A DNA stretch of 64,000 bases from CAVYVZ01 sp963772065. GTDB lineage: Bacteria > Acidobacteriota > Vicinamibacteria > Vicinamibacterales > UBA2999. The notes below the pieces were generated by a model. That model saw only the letters and a list, made by a program, of their open reading frames with translations, had not been told where the DNA came from and made no database searches. The position numbers were made by a program, and so were the translations under genes. Shown here piece by piece: positions 8,039 through 15,761 of the stretch. Positions within the stretch are counted from its first letter, which is position 1. Every line of letters starts with the position of its first letter. The stretch is taken from contig CAVYVZ010000009.1 in NCBI GenBank assembly GCA_963772065.1, forward strand, positions 744,001-808,000, read 5' to 3'.

Positions 8039-8410
8039 CTACTGTCCTCTGGCCTTCACGACAATCTCGCCACGCATGAAATGATGGCCCGCGCCGCACA
8101 TGCGGCTGCATTCGAACGTGTACGTTCCGGCCTCCTGCAGGCGAATGACGACGGATCTGTCGCCTTTGCCGCGTTTCGGAATCGCCACATTCGTGTCGGT
8201 GCCGAGAATGCGGAAGCCGTGAGACGTGTCAGCACTTTTGATTCGCAGCTCCACTTCTTCGCCGGCGGCGACCTCGATTCTGGATGGCGTGAAGGCAAAT
8301 CGCTCCGCGTGAACGCTGACCACGCGACGATCCTGCTGGCCAAAGGCCAGGGCCACCATGAGCGCCACGCTCAGACCAACTACTCCACACGCGGCAGTCA
8401 TCGGGCCCAT
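8039..8410 (-). CDS. CuA-type cupredoxin domain protein, exported
   Basis: A 123-residue protein with one N-terminal hydrophobic segment (signal peptide or anchor, 'VVGLSVALMVALAFG') and a single cupredoxin domain like subunit II of cytochrome oxidase. The copper ligands fit a binuclear CuA site: His in 'DTSHGFRI' and C-x3-C-x3-H-x2-M in 'CSRMCGAGHHFM'. Only the soluble domain is present, without the two helices and oxidase partners of CoxB. The ATG at 8410 starts one base after the porin stop; a TTG at 8428 is possible. It may carry electrons between the di-haem protein and another redox partner. Confidence 0.82.
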   Translation of the reverse strand: MGPMTAACGVVGLSVALMVALAFGQQDRRVVSVHAERFAFTPSRIEVAAGEEVELRIKSADTSHGFRILGTDTNVAIPKRGKGDRSVVIRLQEAGTYTFECSRMCGAGHHFMRGEIVVKARGQ

Positions 8411-8411
8411 C

Positions 8412-9590
8412 TCAGAACCACCAGCCAAGACCGACGTTGACGCTGTTGCCGCCGGCGATGAATCCGCTTTGATTGCGCTGGCGGACGTAGTCGACCTTCA
8501 CGGCGACGTCCGGGTCCGGGTAATACGTCGCCCCGACGATCACGGCGTCCCGGTCGAACTCCTTCAAGGGCACGAATCCGTCCGGCATACGATACTGAGT
8601 ATCGAAATTCTCATAACGAAGAAACGCGACCAGGTCTCGGGGTGAGCCCTGCGCCCAGATGCGGTAGGCGGCCTCCCCATAGAAGCCGCGCATCGAACGG
8701 GCGATGTTTGGCGAAACGCCGATGGTCCGTTCGATCGCTTCGTTCAGCCTGGCGGCGTCAGCGACGAAGACCTGTGCGTACTGTCCGCGCAGTTCCAGCC
8801 GGTCCCGCAGATAGCGAGCGTCAACCTCCCCGATCCTCACGGTCGTATCGAGGCGCGGCGCCGAGAAACTCGACTCTCCAGTCCAGAAGCCTGTGCCTAC
8901 CGTCAGCCCGGCGACGCCGACGTACTCGGCACGCCCGGTCAGCGCGAGGTTCCGAACGTTGGCCTCCGAGCCTTTCTGCCGCCCGCCGCGAATACCTTCG
9001 TCGGCACTGAACTCGAGGGCGTCCAGCGGCGCCATGGCAAACGCGCGATAGCGAAACCCTTGCCCGAGCTCACCATGAATTCCGACACCGACCTCGAACC
9101 AGGTGCTGGGAATGATGACGGTATCGACAAATGGCCGCTCGACGCCGTTAAAGACGGGTGGTTCATGCCGCTCGTTGATGATGCCGAGTGGAACCAGCAT
9201 CATCCCCGCGCGCACGTTGAACGAGCGCGCCATCAGAAAATCGAGATATGCCTGTTCGAGCTCGAGCTCCCCTGCTTCCTCGAGGCCCTCGACGAACGCG
9301 TGTTCCAGCTCCAGCTCGCCGACGAAGCGGATTCGATCCGTGAAGCTGTGGCTGAAGAGGAGGACGAAGCGGTGGAAATCGAGCGTCGGATCCAGCCCCT
9401 CCGGCTTGTTGAAGTGAAAGTCCATGTAGCCGGACAAGGGGCCGGTCCGAGAACTGGAGTCGTCGTTCGAGCCCCCGCCCTGAGCAAACCCCTCGACAGG
9501 AAAAAGGGCACAAAACAGGGCTACGGCGATTGTCTTGAGGATTCTAAACCGATTGGCTTGGCGCCTAAAATTTAGATTTTGACAATTCAA
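8412..9590 (-). CDS. Outer-membrane porin-like beta-barrel protein
   Basis: A 392-residue protein with a signal peptide (cleavage near 'VEGFAQG') and an outer-membrane barrel of alternating strands ending in the terminal phenylalanine 'NVGLGWWF'. Segments such as 'GYMDFHFN', 'RAGMMLVPLGIINERHEPP' and 'IVGATYYPDPDVAVKVDY' resemble phosphate-selective porin O/P-type or OprP-like families. It is the first gene of the reverse arm and probably lets a metal or other ligand through the outer membrane. TTG 9590 is the only conventional start upstream of the signal peptide, and it lies inside the inverted-repeat operator. Confidence 0.8.
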   Translation of the reverse strand: MNCQNLNFRRQANRFRILKTIAVALFCALFPVEGFAQGGGSNDDSSSRTGPLSGYMDFHFNKPEGLDPTLDFHRFVLLFSHSFTDRIRFVGELELEHAFVEGLEEAGELELEQAYLDFLMARSFNVRAGMMLVPLGIINERHEPPVFNGVERPFVDTVIIPSTWFEVGVGIHGELGQGFRYRAFAMAPLDALEFSADEGIRGGRQKGSEANVRNLALTGRAEYVGVAGLTVGTGFWTGESSFSAPRLDTTVRIGEVDARYLRDRLELRGQYAQVFVADAARLNEAIERTIGVSPNIARSMRGFYGEAAYRIWAQGSPRDLVAFLRYENFDTQYRMPDGFVPLKEFDRDAVIVGATYYPDPDVAVKVDYVRQRNQSGFIAGGNSVNVGLGWWF

Positions 9591-9593
9591 AAC
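9576..9593. promoter_or_regulatory. Predicted DtxR/MntR-family operator 1
   Basis: The 18-bp inverted repeat ATTTTGA-CAAT-TCAAAAC lies at the start of the porin gene. It matches the site at 10376-10393 in both arms (13 of 14 arm positions) and in its 4-bp spacer length. The two copies flank the DtxR-family gene and head the two divergent arms, so they are its best candidate binding sites. It overlaps the proposed TTG start. Confidence 0.7.
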
Positions 9594-9637
9594 ATCGGGA
9601 GCTTATCGAACTGATCGGCAGAGGTCAAGCGGCTCGA

Positions 9638-10309
9638 TCAGCTCACCTCGACGAGGAGCTTCGATGCTGCACGAGTGCCGATCGTGATGCGATGGTCGTC
9701 CTTGCCGCGCAGGCGCACGCTGTCGGAGACAGTGTCGCGCGCTTCGACCTCAATCGACTCGCCAGGTTTGAGGTTGTGGCTCTCGATGAAACGCAGGAAC
9801 AGCCGATCCTGATCGACGACCCGCATTACGGTGACGGGCGTGTGAAGCGGGCACGTCATCAGACTCTGGACGTTCTGCGGCTTGACAGTCCCTTCGGGGT
9901 CTGGAATCGGGTCTCCGTGTGGATCCACCTGTGGATGCCCAAGCATCTCGTCGATCCGCTCAATCAACTGCTCCGACACGACGTGCTCGAGCTGCTCGGC
10001 GTCATCGTGCACTTCGTCCCAGCTGAAGCCCATCACTTGCACCAGGAACAGCTCGATGAGCCGGTGCCGCCGCAGAACGAGAGCTGCCAGCTTCTCTCCG
10101 GCTGAGGTGAGTGCGACGCCAGTGTAGGGCTCATAGTCGACCAGCCCCGACTCCGACAAGGTCTTGACCATTGTGGTCGCCGTGCCCGGAGCAACGCCCA
10201 ACGACGCCGCGAGCTGCCCCATTGGAAAGAGCCGCTGCCCGGCCGGCAAAGCACTAGCGCCGAGGTAGATGGCTTTCAGGTAGTTCTCGACGGTGCTGGA
10301 AGGCAGCAT
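9638..10309 (-). CDS. DtxR/MntR-family metal-dependent transcriptional regulator
   Basis: A 223-residue regulator. The N-terminal winged helix has 'STVENYLKAIYLGA', the recognition-helix region 'LAASLGVAPGTATTMVKTL' and 'GLVDYEPYTGVALTSAG'. The dimerisation/metal domain has 'LRRHRLIELFLVQVMGFSWDEVH' and 'AEQLEHVVSEQLIERIDEMLGHP', and a C-terminal FeoA/SH3-like domain follows ('GESIEVEARDTVSDSVRLRG'). This is the full three-domain DtxR layout that senses Mn2+ or Fe2+. ATG 10309 starts the conserved N-terminus; the frame continues upstream without homology. It lies between two gene arms that share an operator, so it most likely represses both when metal is sufficient. Confidence 0.9.
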   Translation of the reverse strand: MLPSSTVENYLKAIYLGASALPAGQRLFPMGQLAASLGVAPGTATTMVKTLSESGLVDYEPYTGVALTSAGEKLAALVLRRHRLIELFLVQVMGFSWDEVHDDAEQLEHVVSEQLIERIDEMLGHPQVDPHGDPIPDPEGTVKPQNVQSLMTCPLHTPVTVMRVVDQDRLFLRFIESHNLKPGESIEVEARDTVSDSVRLRGKDDHRITIGTRAASKLLVEVS

Positions 10310-10375
10310 TTCTGGCTCTAGTGTAACCCGGCATCGTGGGCTGATAACTTGACTTTTGACTTGCTCGGCTTTAAA

Positions 10376-10393
10376 ATTTTGAATCATCAAAAT
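10376..10393. promoter_or_regulatory. Predicted DtxR/MntR-family operator 2
   Basis: A perfect 7-bp inverted repeat ATTTTGA-ATCA-TCAAAAT ends at the second base of the ATG of the multicopper oxidase gene (10392). It is the counterpart of the site at 9576-9593. No Shine-Dalgarno sequence is seen between it and the ATG, so the transcript may have little or no leader. Confidence 0.72.
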
Positions 10394-11444
10394 GGGTTGG
10401 CGGCTTAGTCGGCGCTCGTGGCTGCAGGCGACTGGCCTGGGTTCGCTCGCAGGAAGCGTCCTCACGGCCGCGCGTCTGAAGGGGCAGCACGCGAATCATC
10501 AGGCTGGCGTCGCCGAAAGCCATCAATCGCATTCAATGGGCACGGTCGGGCGCGTCCCGTCCGCGGCGTTCAACCCCACCGCGTTCCTGCGTACTTGGAA
10601 TTTTTCAGAGCTGCCGCCGTCAGCGCGCGAGAAGTTCTATCGCGAGACCCCTCGCCCTGACGGCACGATGTTTCGCGAGTACGTGATTCACTCGTACGAC
10701 CGCGAAATTCAGATCGCTCCCGGTATGTTCTTCCCGGCCTGGACGTACAACGGGCAGGTTCCGGGTCCGACGATCCGGGCGACCGAAGGCGACCGGCTTC
10801 GCATCACGTTCAGAAACGCGGGCTCGCACCCGCACACCATGCACTTCCATGGCTGGCACGAGCCGGCGATGGACGGCTCGCTGCCCGGTCAGGAAGTGCA
10901 GCCGGGAGGCACGTTCGTCTACGAGTTCGACGCCGATCCGCACGGCGTGCATCTGTACCATTGCCATGCGGTTCCGCTGAAGCGCCACATTCACAAGGGA
11001 CTGTACGGCACGTTCATCATCGATCCCCGCGGCGGCCGTCCGCCCGCGGACGAGATGGTGATGGTGATGAACGCGTTCGACACCAACTTCGACGCCGACA
11101 ACGAGGTGTACGCGGTGAACACGGTGGCGAACGCGTACATGCAGGACCCGATTCGCGTGACGGTGGGACGCCTGGTGCGCATCTATCTCGTGAACATCAC
11201 CGAGTTCGACCTCGTGAACAGCCTGCACATTCACGGGATGTTCTTCGACGTGTTTCGGACCGGGACCTCTCTCACGAAGACGGAGACGACCGACACCGTG
11301 ATGCTCTGTCAGGGAGAGCGCGCGATCATCGAGACCACGTTCCGGTATCCGGGCGAGTTCATGTTCCACGCGCACCAGAGCGAGTTCGCGGAGCTCGGCT
11401 GGATGGGTTTGTTCCGAGCGGAGGAGGGCCGTCGTGACACCTGA
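10392..11444 (+). CDS. Two-domain multicopper oxidase, Tat-exported
   Basis: A 350-residue periplasmic oxidase with a Tat signal ('LSRRSWLQATGLGSLAGSV'). Domain 1 has 'HTMHFHGWH' and 'HLYHCHAVPLKRHIHKG'; domain 2 has 'SLHIHGMFF' and 'FMFHAHQSEFAELGWMG'. These are type 1 plus type 2/3 copper ligands of a small multicopper oxidase / nitrite-reductase-like fold. The 'HCHAVPLKRHIHKGL' stretch is unlike classical NirK. Operon position next to a ZIP transporter and control by a DtxR-type site suggest oxidation of Mn(II) or Fe(II), but this is inference. It overlaps the ZIP gene by 11 bp. Confidence 0.85.
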   Translation: MGWRLSRRSWLQATGLGSLAGSVLTAARLKGQHANHQAGVAESHQSHSMGTVGRVPSAAFNPTAFLRTWNFSELPPSAREKFYRETPRPDGTMFREYVIHSYDREIQIAPGMFFPAWTYNGQVPGPTIRATEGDRLRITFRNAGSHPHTMHFHGWHEPAMDGSLPGQEVQPGGTFVYEFDADPHGVHLYHCHAVPLKRHIHKGLYGTFIIDPRGGRPPADEMVMVMNAFDTNFDADNEVYAVNTVANAYMQDPIRVTVGRLVRIYLVNITEFDLVNSLHIHGMFFDVFRTGTSLTKTETTDTVMLCQGERAIIETTFRYPGEFMFHAHQSEFAELGWMGLFRAEEGRRDT

Positions 11445-12657
11445 GGCCGCGCATCAGGTTGTCGCCGAGCGCGTCTCGTCCCGGAGTGGGACGGTGTCGT
11501 GGCTGCTGGCGCTCGTGCCGCTCGTGTTGCTCGCGCTGCTCCTGGTCGCGATCGTCCGCATCGGGCCCGCGGAATCGGTGCGCGGCAACTATCCGCCCGT
11601 CGAGCGCCTGACCTTCCAGCGTGTCACGCTGGAGCCGGGAGCCATCATCGCCACGGTCCTCAACGATGGTCCAGACCAGGTGACGATCGCGCAGGTACAG
11701 GTGGACGAGGCGTACTGGACGTTTACGGCTGATGCCGGGAACGTGCTCGCACACCTCGGCCGGACGACGCTGCGCATTCCGTATCCATGGGTGGAGGGCG
11801 AGGCACACTTCGTCAAGGTGCTGACCTCCACAGGAACGCCTTTCGAGCACGAGATTCCGGTTGCGGTGGAAACGCCAACGCCCAGCGTCCGAACGTTTAC
11901 CGTGTTCACGCTGATCGGGCTGTACGTCGGCGTCATCCCGGTCGCCATCGGGTTGTTGTGGTATCCGTTCCTCGCGAGGCTCTCCCGCCCGGCCATGGAT
12001 TTCCTGCTCGCGCTGACGGTGGGCCTGCTCGCATTCCTCCTGGTCGACGGCGGCCACGACGGGTTCGAGGCAGCGGGCGCGCTGCCCGAGTCGTTCCAGG
12101 GCGCGGTGCTCTTCGTGCTGGCGGCCGCCGGCGCGTACCTGCTGCTCGAAGCGACGGGTGCGTGGCTTCGGTCGCGGCGCGCTCAGTCGGGTACGACCGG
12201 CTGGGTGCTGGCGCTGATGATCGCCGTCGGCATCGGGCTGCACAACTTCGGCGAAGGCCTCGCCATCGGCTCCGCCTTCGCGCTCGGCGAGGCGGCGCTC
12301 GGCACGCTGCTCATCATCGGGTTCACGCTGCACAACACGACGGAAGGGCTCGCGATCATCGCGCCGCTCGCCCGGGAGGCGCGCCGCGTGCCGATCGGCG
12401 ATCTCGTGAAGCTCGGGCTCATCGGCGGCGTGCCCACGATCGCGGGCGCGTGGCTCGGTGGCTTCGTCTATTCGCCGGTCTGGTCGGTGCTGTTCCTCGC
12501 GATCGGCGTCGGTGCGATCGCGCAGGTGGTCGTGCTCATCGTTCGGCAGATGGCGGGTGGACAGCCGATGGCGCGGCAGCTCTCGCGAGGACCGGTGCTG
12601 GCGGGCCTCGCGGCGGGGTTCGCGGTGATGTATCTCACGGGGATGATGGTCGGATGA
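11434..12657 (+). CDS. ZIP-family metal transporter with N-terminal extracytoplasmic domain
   Basis: A 407-residue membrane protein. One N-terminal helix (residues about 22-42) is followed by a beta-rich extracytoplasmic domain of about 100 residues ('VTLEPGAIIATVLNDGPDQV'), then about eight helices of the ZIP fold. The metal-site helices carry 'LHNFGEGLAIG' and 'LHNTTEGLAII'. In most ZIPs the second of these is HExPHE, so having HNxxEG twice is unusual. The likely role is import of divalent metal across the inner membrane. GTG start overlapping the multicopper oxidase; the stop overlaps the next ATG (ATGA). Confidence 0.85.
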   Translation: MTPEAAHQVVAERVSSRSGTVSWLLALVPLVLLALLLVAIVRIGPAESVRGNYPPVERLTFQRVTLEPGAIIATVLNDGPDQVTIAQVQVDEAYWTFTADAGNVLAHLGRTTLRIPYPWVEGEAHFVKVLTSTGTPFEHEIPVAVETPTPSVRTFTVFTLIGLYVGVIPVAIGLLWYPFLARLSRPAMDFLLALTVGLLAFLLVDGGHDGFEAAGALPESFQGAVLFVLAAAGAYLLLEATGAWLRSRRAQSGTTGWVLALMIAVGIGLHNFGEGLAIGSAFALGEAALGTLLIIGFTLHNTTEGLAIIAPLAREARRVPIGDLVKLGLIGGVPTIAGAWLGGFVYSPVWSVLFLAIGVGAIAQVVVLIVRQMAGGQPMARQLSRGPVLAGLAAGFAVMYLTGMMVG

Positions 12658-13061
12658 GTATCATGGGTCGCAAAGTATCGTCGAAGGTCGTCGCGGCGAC
12701 GGCGGTAGTCTTCGTTGCCGTGGTCGGCCTGCTGCCGGTCATGACCAAGCCGCGCGTCCGGGAGCTGACCCTCGTCGCGAAGGACATGGCCTTTTACCGC
12801 GACGGCGACGGCACGACGGCCAATCCCGTGATCGAGGCGCGAGCGGGTGAGACCCTTCGTGTGGTGCTCGTCAACCGCGACCGGGGCATCACGCACGACT
12901 TCGCGGTGCCAGCCGTCGAGGCCGCGACCGGTGCCATCGACTGGAACGAACAGGACGAGATCACGTTCGACGTTCCGGACAAGCCCGGCACCTATGAGTA
13001 CGTCTGCCGCCCGCACCTCCTCATGATGAAAGGCAAGCTCATTGTGCGATCGGGCGATTAG
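12654..13061 (+). CDS. Cupredoxin-domain protein, membrane-anchored or exported
   Basis: A 135-residue protein with an N-terminal hydrophobic segment ('VVAATAVVFVAVVGLLPV') and a plastocyanin-like domain. Type 1 copper ligands are visible: His in 'GITHDFAVP' and Cys/His/Met in 'YVCRPHLLMM'. It starts in an ATGA overlap with the ZIP gene and is the last gene of the arm multicopper oxidase - ZIP - cupredoxin. It may accept or donate electrons for the oxidase or carry copper to it. A second ATG 9 bp downstream is possible. Confidence 0.85.
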   Translation: MSIMGRKVSSKVVAATAVVFVAVVGLLPVMTKPRVRELTLVAKDMAFYRDGDGTTANPVIEARAGETLRVVLVNRDRGITHDFAVPAVEAATGAIDWNEQDEITFDVPDKPGTYEYVCRPHLLMMKGKLIVRSGD

Positions 13062-13171
13062 TGATTGTGTGATTTGATTGTGCGATTGTTTCATTTGAAC
13101 CATACATGAACCAATCCACGAATCGCCGAATAACAAACTGATCACCGAATCACGAATCGTTCAATCGCCGA
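13062..13171. repeat. GATT/AATC short-unit inverted repeat region
   Basis: The left part is made of GTGATTG / GTGATTTG-like units and the right part of CGAATCAC / CAATCGCCGAAT-like units, i.e. roughly the reverse complement, so the transcript could fold into a long imperfect hairpin. It fills the gap between the cupredoxin gene and menG. Related elements occur at 16309, 34027 and 52550. Confidence 0.65.
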
Positions 13172-13876
13172 ATGAATTTACGTTCCGCGATTGCCACGCC
13201 TGAAGGCAAGAGCCGCTACGTGCGGCGGCTGTTCGCGACCATCGCGGATCGTTACGACCTCATCACCGTCGCACTCTCGTACGGCCAGGATCGCCGCTGG
13301 AAGCGGCGTGTGATCGCGCTCGCCGGGTTGCGGGCCGACGATCGCGTCCTCGATCTCGCCTGTGGCACCGGTGACATTCTGTTCGCGGCGGCAGACCGCG
13401 TGCGATTCGCCGCCGGGCTCGATCTCACGCATCGCATGCTGCAGCTCGCGCGGCGGAAGGGCCGCGCGCCGCTCGTGACGGGAGACATGCTGTCGCTCCC
13501 TTTTCCGGCCGCGTCCTTCACGGTTGTGACCGTCGGCTACGGCCTGCGCAACGTCCCCAACCTTCGCGCCGCAATCGGAGAGATCCACCGGGTGCTGAGG
13601 CCGGGTGGGCGCCTCCTCTCGCTCGACTTCAACCGCCCGTCACATCCGGCCATCCGCCGCGCGTATTTCCTCTACCTCACCCTCGTCGGCTCCTCGCTTG
13701 GGCTGCTGTTGCATGGCGACCCGGATACCTACCGCTACATTCCGGAGTCGATCCGCAGCTATCCCGGCGCGGAGGGTGTTGCCGCCATCCTCACCGAACT
13801 CCGATTCGCCGATGTGCGGGCAATTCCCGTGCTCGGTGGTTTGATGGCGATCCATACCGCCCGTCGACTCGACTAA
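13172..13876 (+). CDS. menG: Demethylmenaquinone methyltransferase (UbiE/MenG)
   Basis: A 234-residue class I SAM methyltransferase. The SAM site 'VLDLACGTGD' and the UbiE signatures 'VTVGYGLRNVPNL' and 'YRYIPESIRSYPG' are all present. It methylates demethylmenaquinol to menaquinol in the last step of menaquinone synthesis. Together with mqnD and mqnE elsewhere in the window this implies menaquinone made by the futalosine route; ubiquinone synthesis is not indicated. ATG start directly after the repeat region. Confidence 0.93.
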   Translation: MNLRSAIATPEGKSRYVRRLFATIADRYDLITVALSYGQDRRWKRRVIALAGLRADDRVLDLACGTGDILFAAADRVRFAAGLDLTHRMLQLARRKGRAPLVTGDMLSLPFPAASFTVVTVGYGLRNVPNLRAAIGEIHRVLRPGGRLLSLDFNRPSHPAIRRAYFLYLTLVGSSLGLLLHGDPDTYRYIPESIRSYPGAEGVAAILTELRFADVRAIPVLGGLMAIHTARRLD

Positions 13877-13886
13877 CATTCTGTCG

Positions 13887-14303
13887 GTGGACGTCGATGC
13901 GACGAAGTGGTCCGGCGAAGGGACCTTTACCGCCACGCTGCTGGACCAGCTGAAGACGCTGCCGTCCATCGACTTCATCCGCGTCGAGGATGCGCCCGCG
14001 TCGCACACCGAGGCGAACTACAGCTTCATCTCGAACGAGGTGTACGTGCGGTTTCGCCTCGAGCGGGTGACCGCGGCGGTTCGGGTGCTGGGGATCCTGC
14101 CGACACGCCGCTCCGTCTGGAAGCCCGTGATGACCCTCGAGGGGTTGGAGCGGGACCTTGCCGCGGTGGCACAGATCGGCGCGCCGGACTATTCAGACGA
14201 GGCTATGCTGCAGTATCTGAAGGCGGAGCGGGTGATTCCCCCGTACCAGACCCGCGGCTACAAAATGGTGGAACTCGTTCGGATCTACAGGCTTCCCGTC
14301 TAG
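13887..14303 (+). CDS. Hypothetical protein
   Basis: A 138-residue soluble protein that I do not recognise. It has no signal or transmembrane segment; features are 'NYSFISNEVYVRFRLERV', 'GILPTRRSVWKPVMTLEGLE' and a C-terminus 'TRGYKMVELVRIYRLPV'. The start is GTG 13887, ten bases after menG; codon use is like that of its neighbours, so it is likely a real gene co-transcribed with menG and followed by the PilT-like ATPase. Confidence 0.65.
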   Translation: MDVDATKWSGEGTFTATLLDQLKTLPSIDFIRVEDAPASHTEANYSFISNEVYVRFRLERVTAAVRVLGILPTRRSVWKPVMTLEGLERDLAAVAQIGAPDYSDEAMLQYLKAERVIPPYQTRGYKMVELVRIYRLPV

Positions 14304-14336
14304 GTCGCACGCTGCCCGGGCGGGGCGTGACTGAAG

Positions 14337-14357
14337 TTCGGCCGGCCTTCGGCCGAA
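14337..14357. terminator. Hairpin without U-tract
   Basis: Perfect 8-bp stem TTCGGCCG / CGGCCGAA around a GCCTT loop, 33 bp after the hypothetical gene's stop. No T-run follows (AATGGG), so it is at best a weak or factor-assisted terminator or an RNA-stability hairpin. Confidence 0.35.
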
Positions 14358-14378
14358 AATGGGCACAAGGTTACCTCT

Positions 14379-15761
14379 GTGTCGGTTGTTGTTTCCCTGC
14401 TTCGCGCTATCGACCGTGCTGACGGCGACGCGCTCGTCATGCACGTGGGTGAAAAGCCGTACGTCGTGACCGCGAGCGGGCACGCCGAGCTTGCCGCCAA
14501 CGCGCTCACCGTCCCCGCGATGACGGGCATGCTCGATCAGCTCCTCCCGGCCGATTCGCGGAAGGCGCTCAACGAGCTCGGGGCCGTTGAATACCACCTG
14601 CCACCGGACGCGGCGCAACCCACCATTCGCTACAGCGTGGTTGCCGCCCGCGGCGGAAACGACATCTGGATCGAGGTGCGGCGGCGAAAGATCGTCGAGG
14701 AGCCGGTACCGGTCGCCGTCCAGCAGCACACGCACGCCGCGGTGGCCGTCGAGGAGCCGCCCCCTCCGCCGGCGGAGGTCGCGGCGCCTGCAATCAGGGA
14801 TCGCTTCGAGTACGAGCCCGCTCCGGTCGACCGCCTCGAGCGTGACGCCGAGCCCGTCGAATCGACCCCGCCGGCGTTCCAGCGGTTCGAGCCGTTCGAC
14901 GAAGACGAGCGCGGGCCCGTTGCACTGCCGGCTGCCGAACAGGCCGCGCCGGAGCTTCAAACGGCGCCGGCCCCCGAGACCCTCGAGGATGCGAGCTTCC
15001 AACTGAGAACACAAACCGAAGACGACTTCTCGCCGGCAGACCGTGTCGAGGAAGACCTCGATGAGGGGACGCCTCGGTTCGACGAGCTGCCGCCCACATT
15101 CGATTTCAGCCTCGAGCTGCCGCCCGCACGTGCAACGGTCGAACGGCCCGCGGCCGCCGCGACGCCGCGCGTCAGCGTCCGCGTCGAGGAGCCCGCGCCG
15201 CCTCCGCCGGCCATCGTTCACGCAGACCCGCTGCATCACCTGCTGTACGTCGCCGCCGGCCATGGCGCGTCAGCGCTCTACGTGGCGCCGCAGGCCAAGC
15301 CGTCGGTCCGCGTCGACGGCGAGATCCGTGTGCTCGATGAGGCGCCGCTCACGCAGGAACAGCTCGAAACCGGTTTGCGGGCGCTGCTGAAGGTCGATCA
15401 GGGCGAAGTCCTCGCTGTCGGCGAAGTCGAGACTCGCGAGGTTCCCGACGTAGGCCGGGTTCAGTATCTCGGCTTCCGCGATCATCGCGGGCTCGGCGCG
15501 ACGTTCCGGATGCTGCCCGGCCGGGCCATCTCGGCGGAGCAGGCTGGCCTGTCGCCGGCGATTCAAGCCCTGTGCACCGAGCCTGAGGGTCTCCTGCTCG
15601 TGGCCGGCGGCCGCAGCGCGGGGAAATCGACGCTCGTCGCCGCGCTCGTCGATCAAATCAATCGAACGCGGAAGGATCACGTCATCACCGTCGAGAGCGA
15701 GATCCAGGTACGTGCATGCCAACCGCACGTCGTTCATCAGTCAGCGAGAGGCGCGCGATGA
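14379..15761 (+). CDS. PilT-like secretion/twitching ATPase, N-terminal part (frameshifted)
   Basis: The 460-residue frame has an N-terminal domain of about 100 residues, a Pro/Ala/Glu-rich linker (residues about 110-285) and then a PilT-type domain with the characteristic 'HHLLYVAAGHGASALYV' start (PilT: DLHLSVG...). Walker A is 'GGRSAGKSTLVAALVD' and the Asp-box-like segment is 'HVITVESEIQV'. One extra base at about 15711 shifts the frame just before the expected 'HANRTSF(I)SQRE' region, which continues in the next frame from 15712. Most likely one gene, 14379-16308. The start codon is GTG (14379). Confidence 0.75.
   Translation: MSVVVSLLRAIDRADGDALVMHVGEKPYVVTASGHAELAANALTVPAMTGMLDQLLPADSRKALNELGAVEYHLPPDAAQPTIRYSVVAARGGNDIWIEVRRRKIVEEPVPVAVQQHTHAAVAVEEPPPPPAEVAAPAIRDRFEYEPAPVDRLERDAEPVESTPPAFQRFEPFDEDERGPVALPAAEQAAPELQTAPAPETLEDASFQLRTQTEDDFSPADRVEEDLDEGTPRFDELPPTFDFSLELPPARATVERPAAAATPRVSVRVEEPAPPPPAIVHADPLHHLLYVAAGHGASALYVAPQAKPSVRVDGEIRVLDEAPLTQEQLETGLRALLKVDQGEVLAVGEVETREVPDVGRVQYLGFRDHRGLGATFRMLPGRAISAEQAGLSPAIQALCTEPEGLLLVAGGRSAGKSTLVAALVDQINRTRKDHVITVESEIQVRACQPHVVHQSARGAR

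Noticed and set aside
10310..10465. Longer N-terminus of the DtxR-type regulator (start at 10465)
   Set aside because: The added 52 residues have no homology and would overlap the divergent multicopper oxidase start and its operator; ATG 10309 begins the conserved winged helix.
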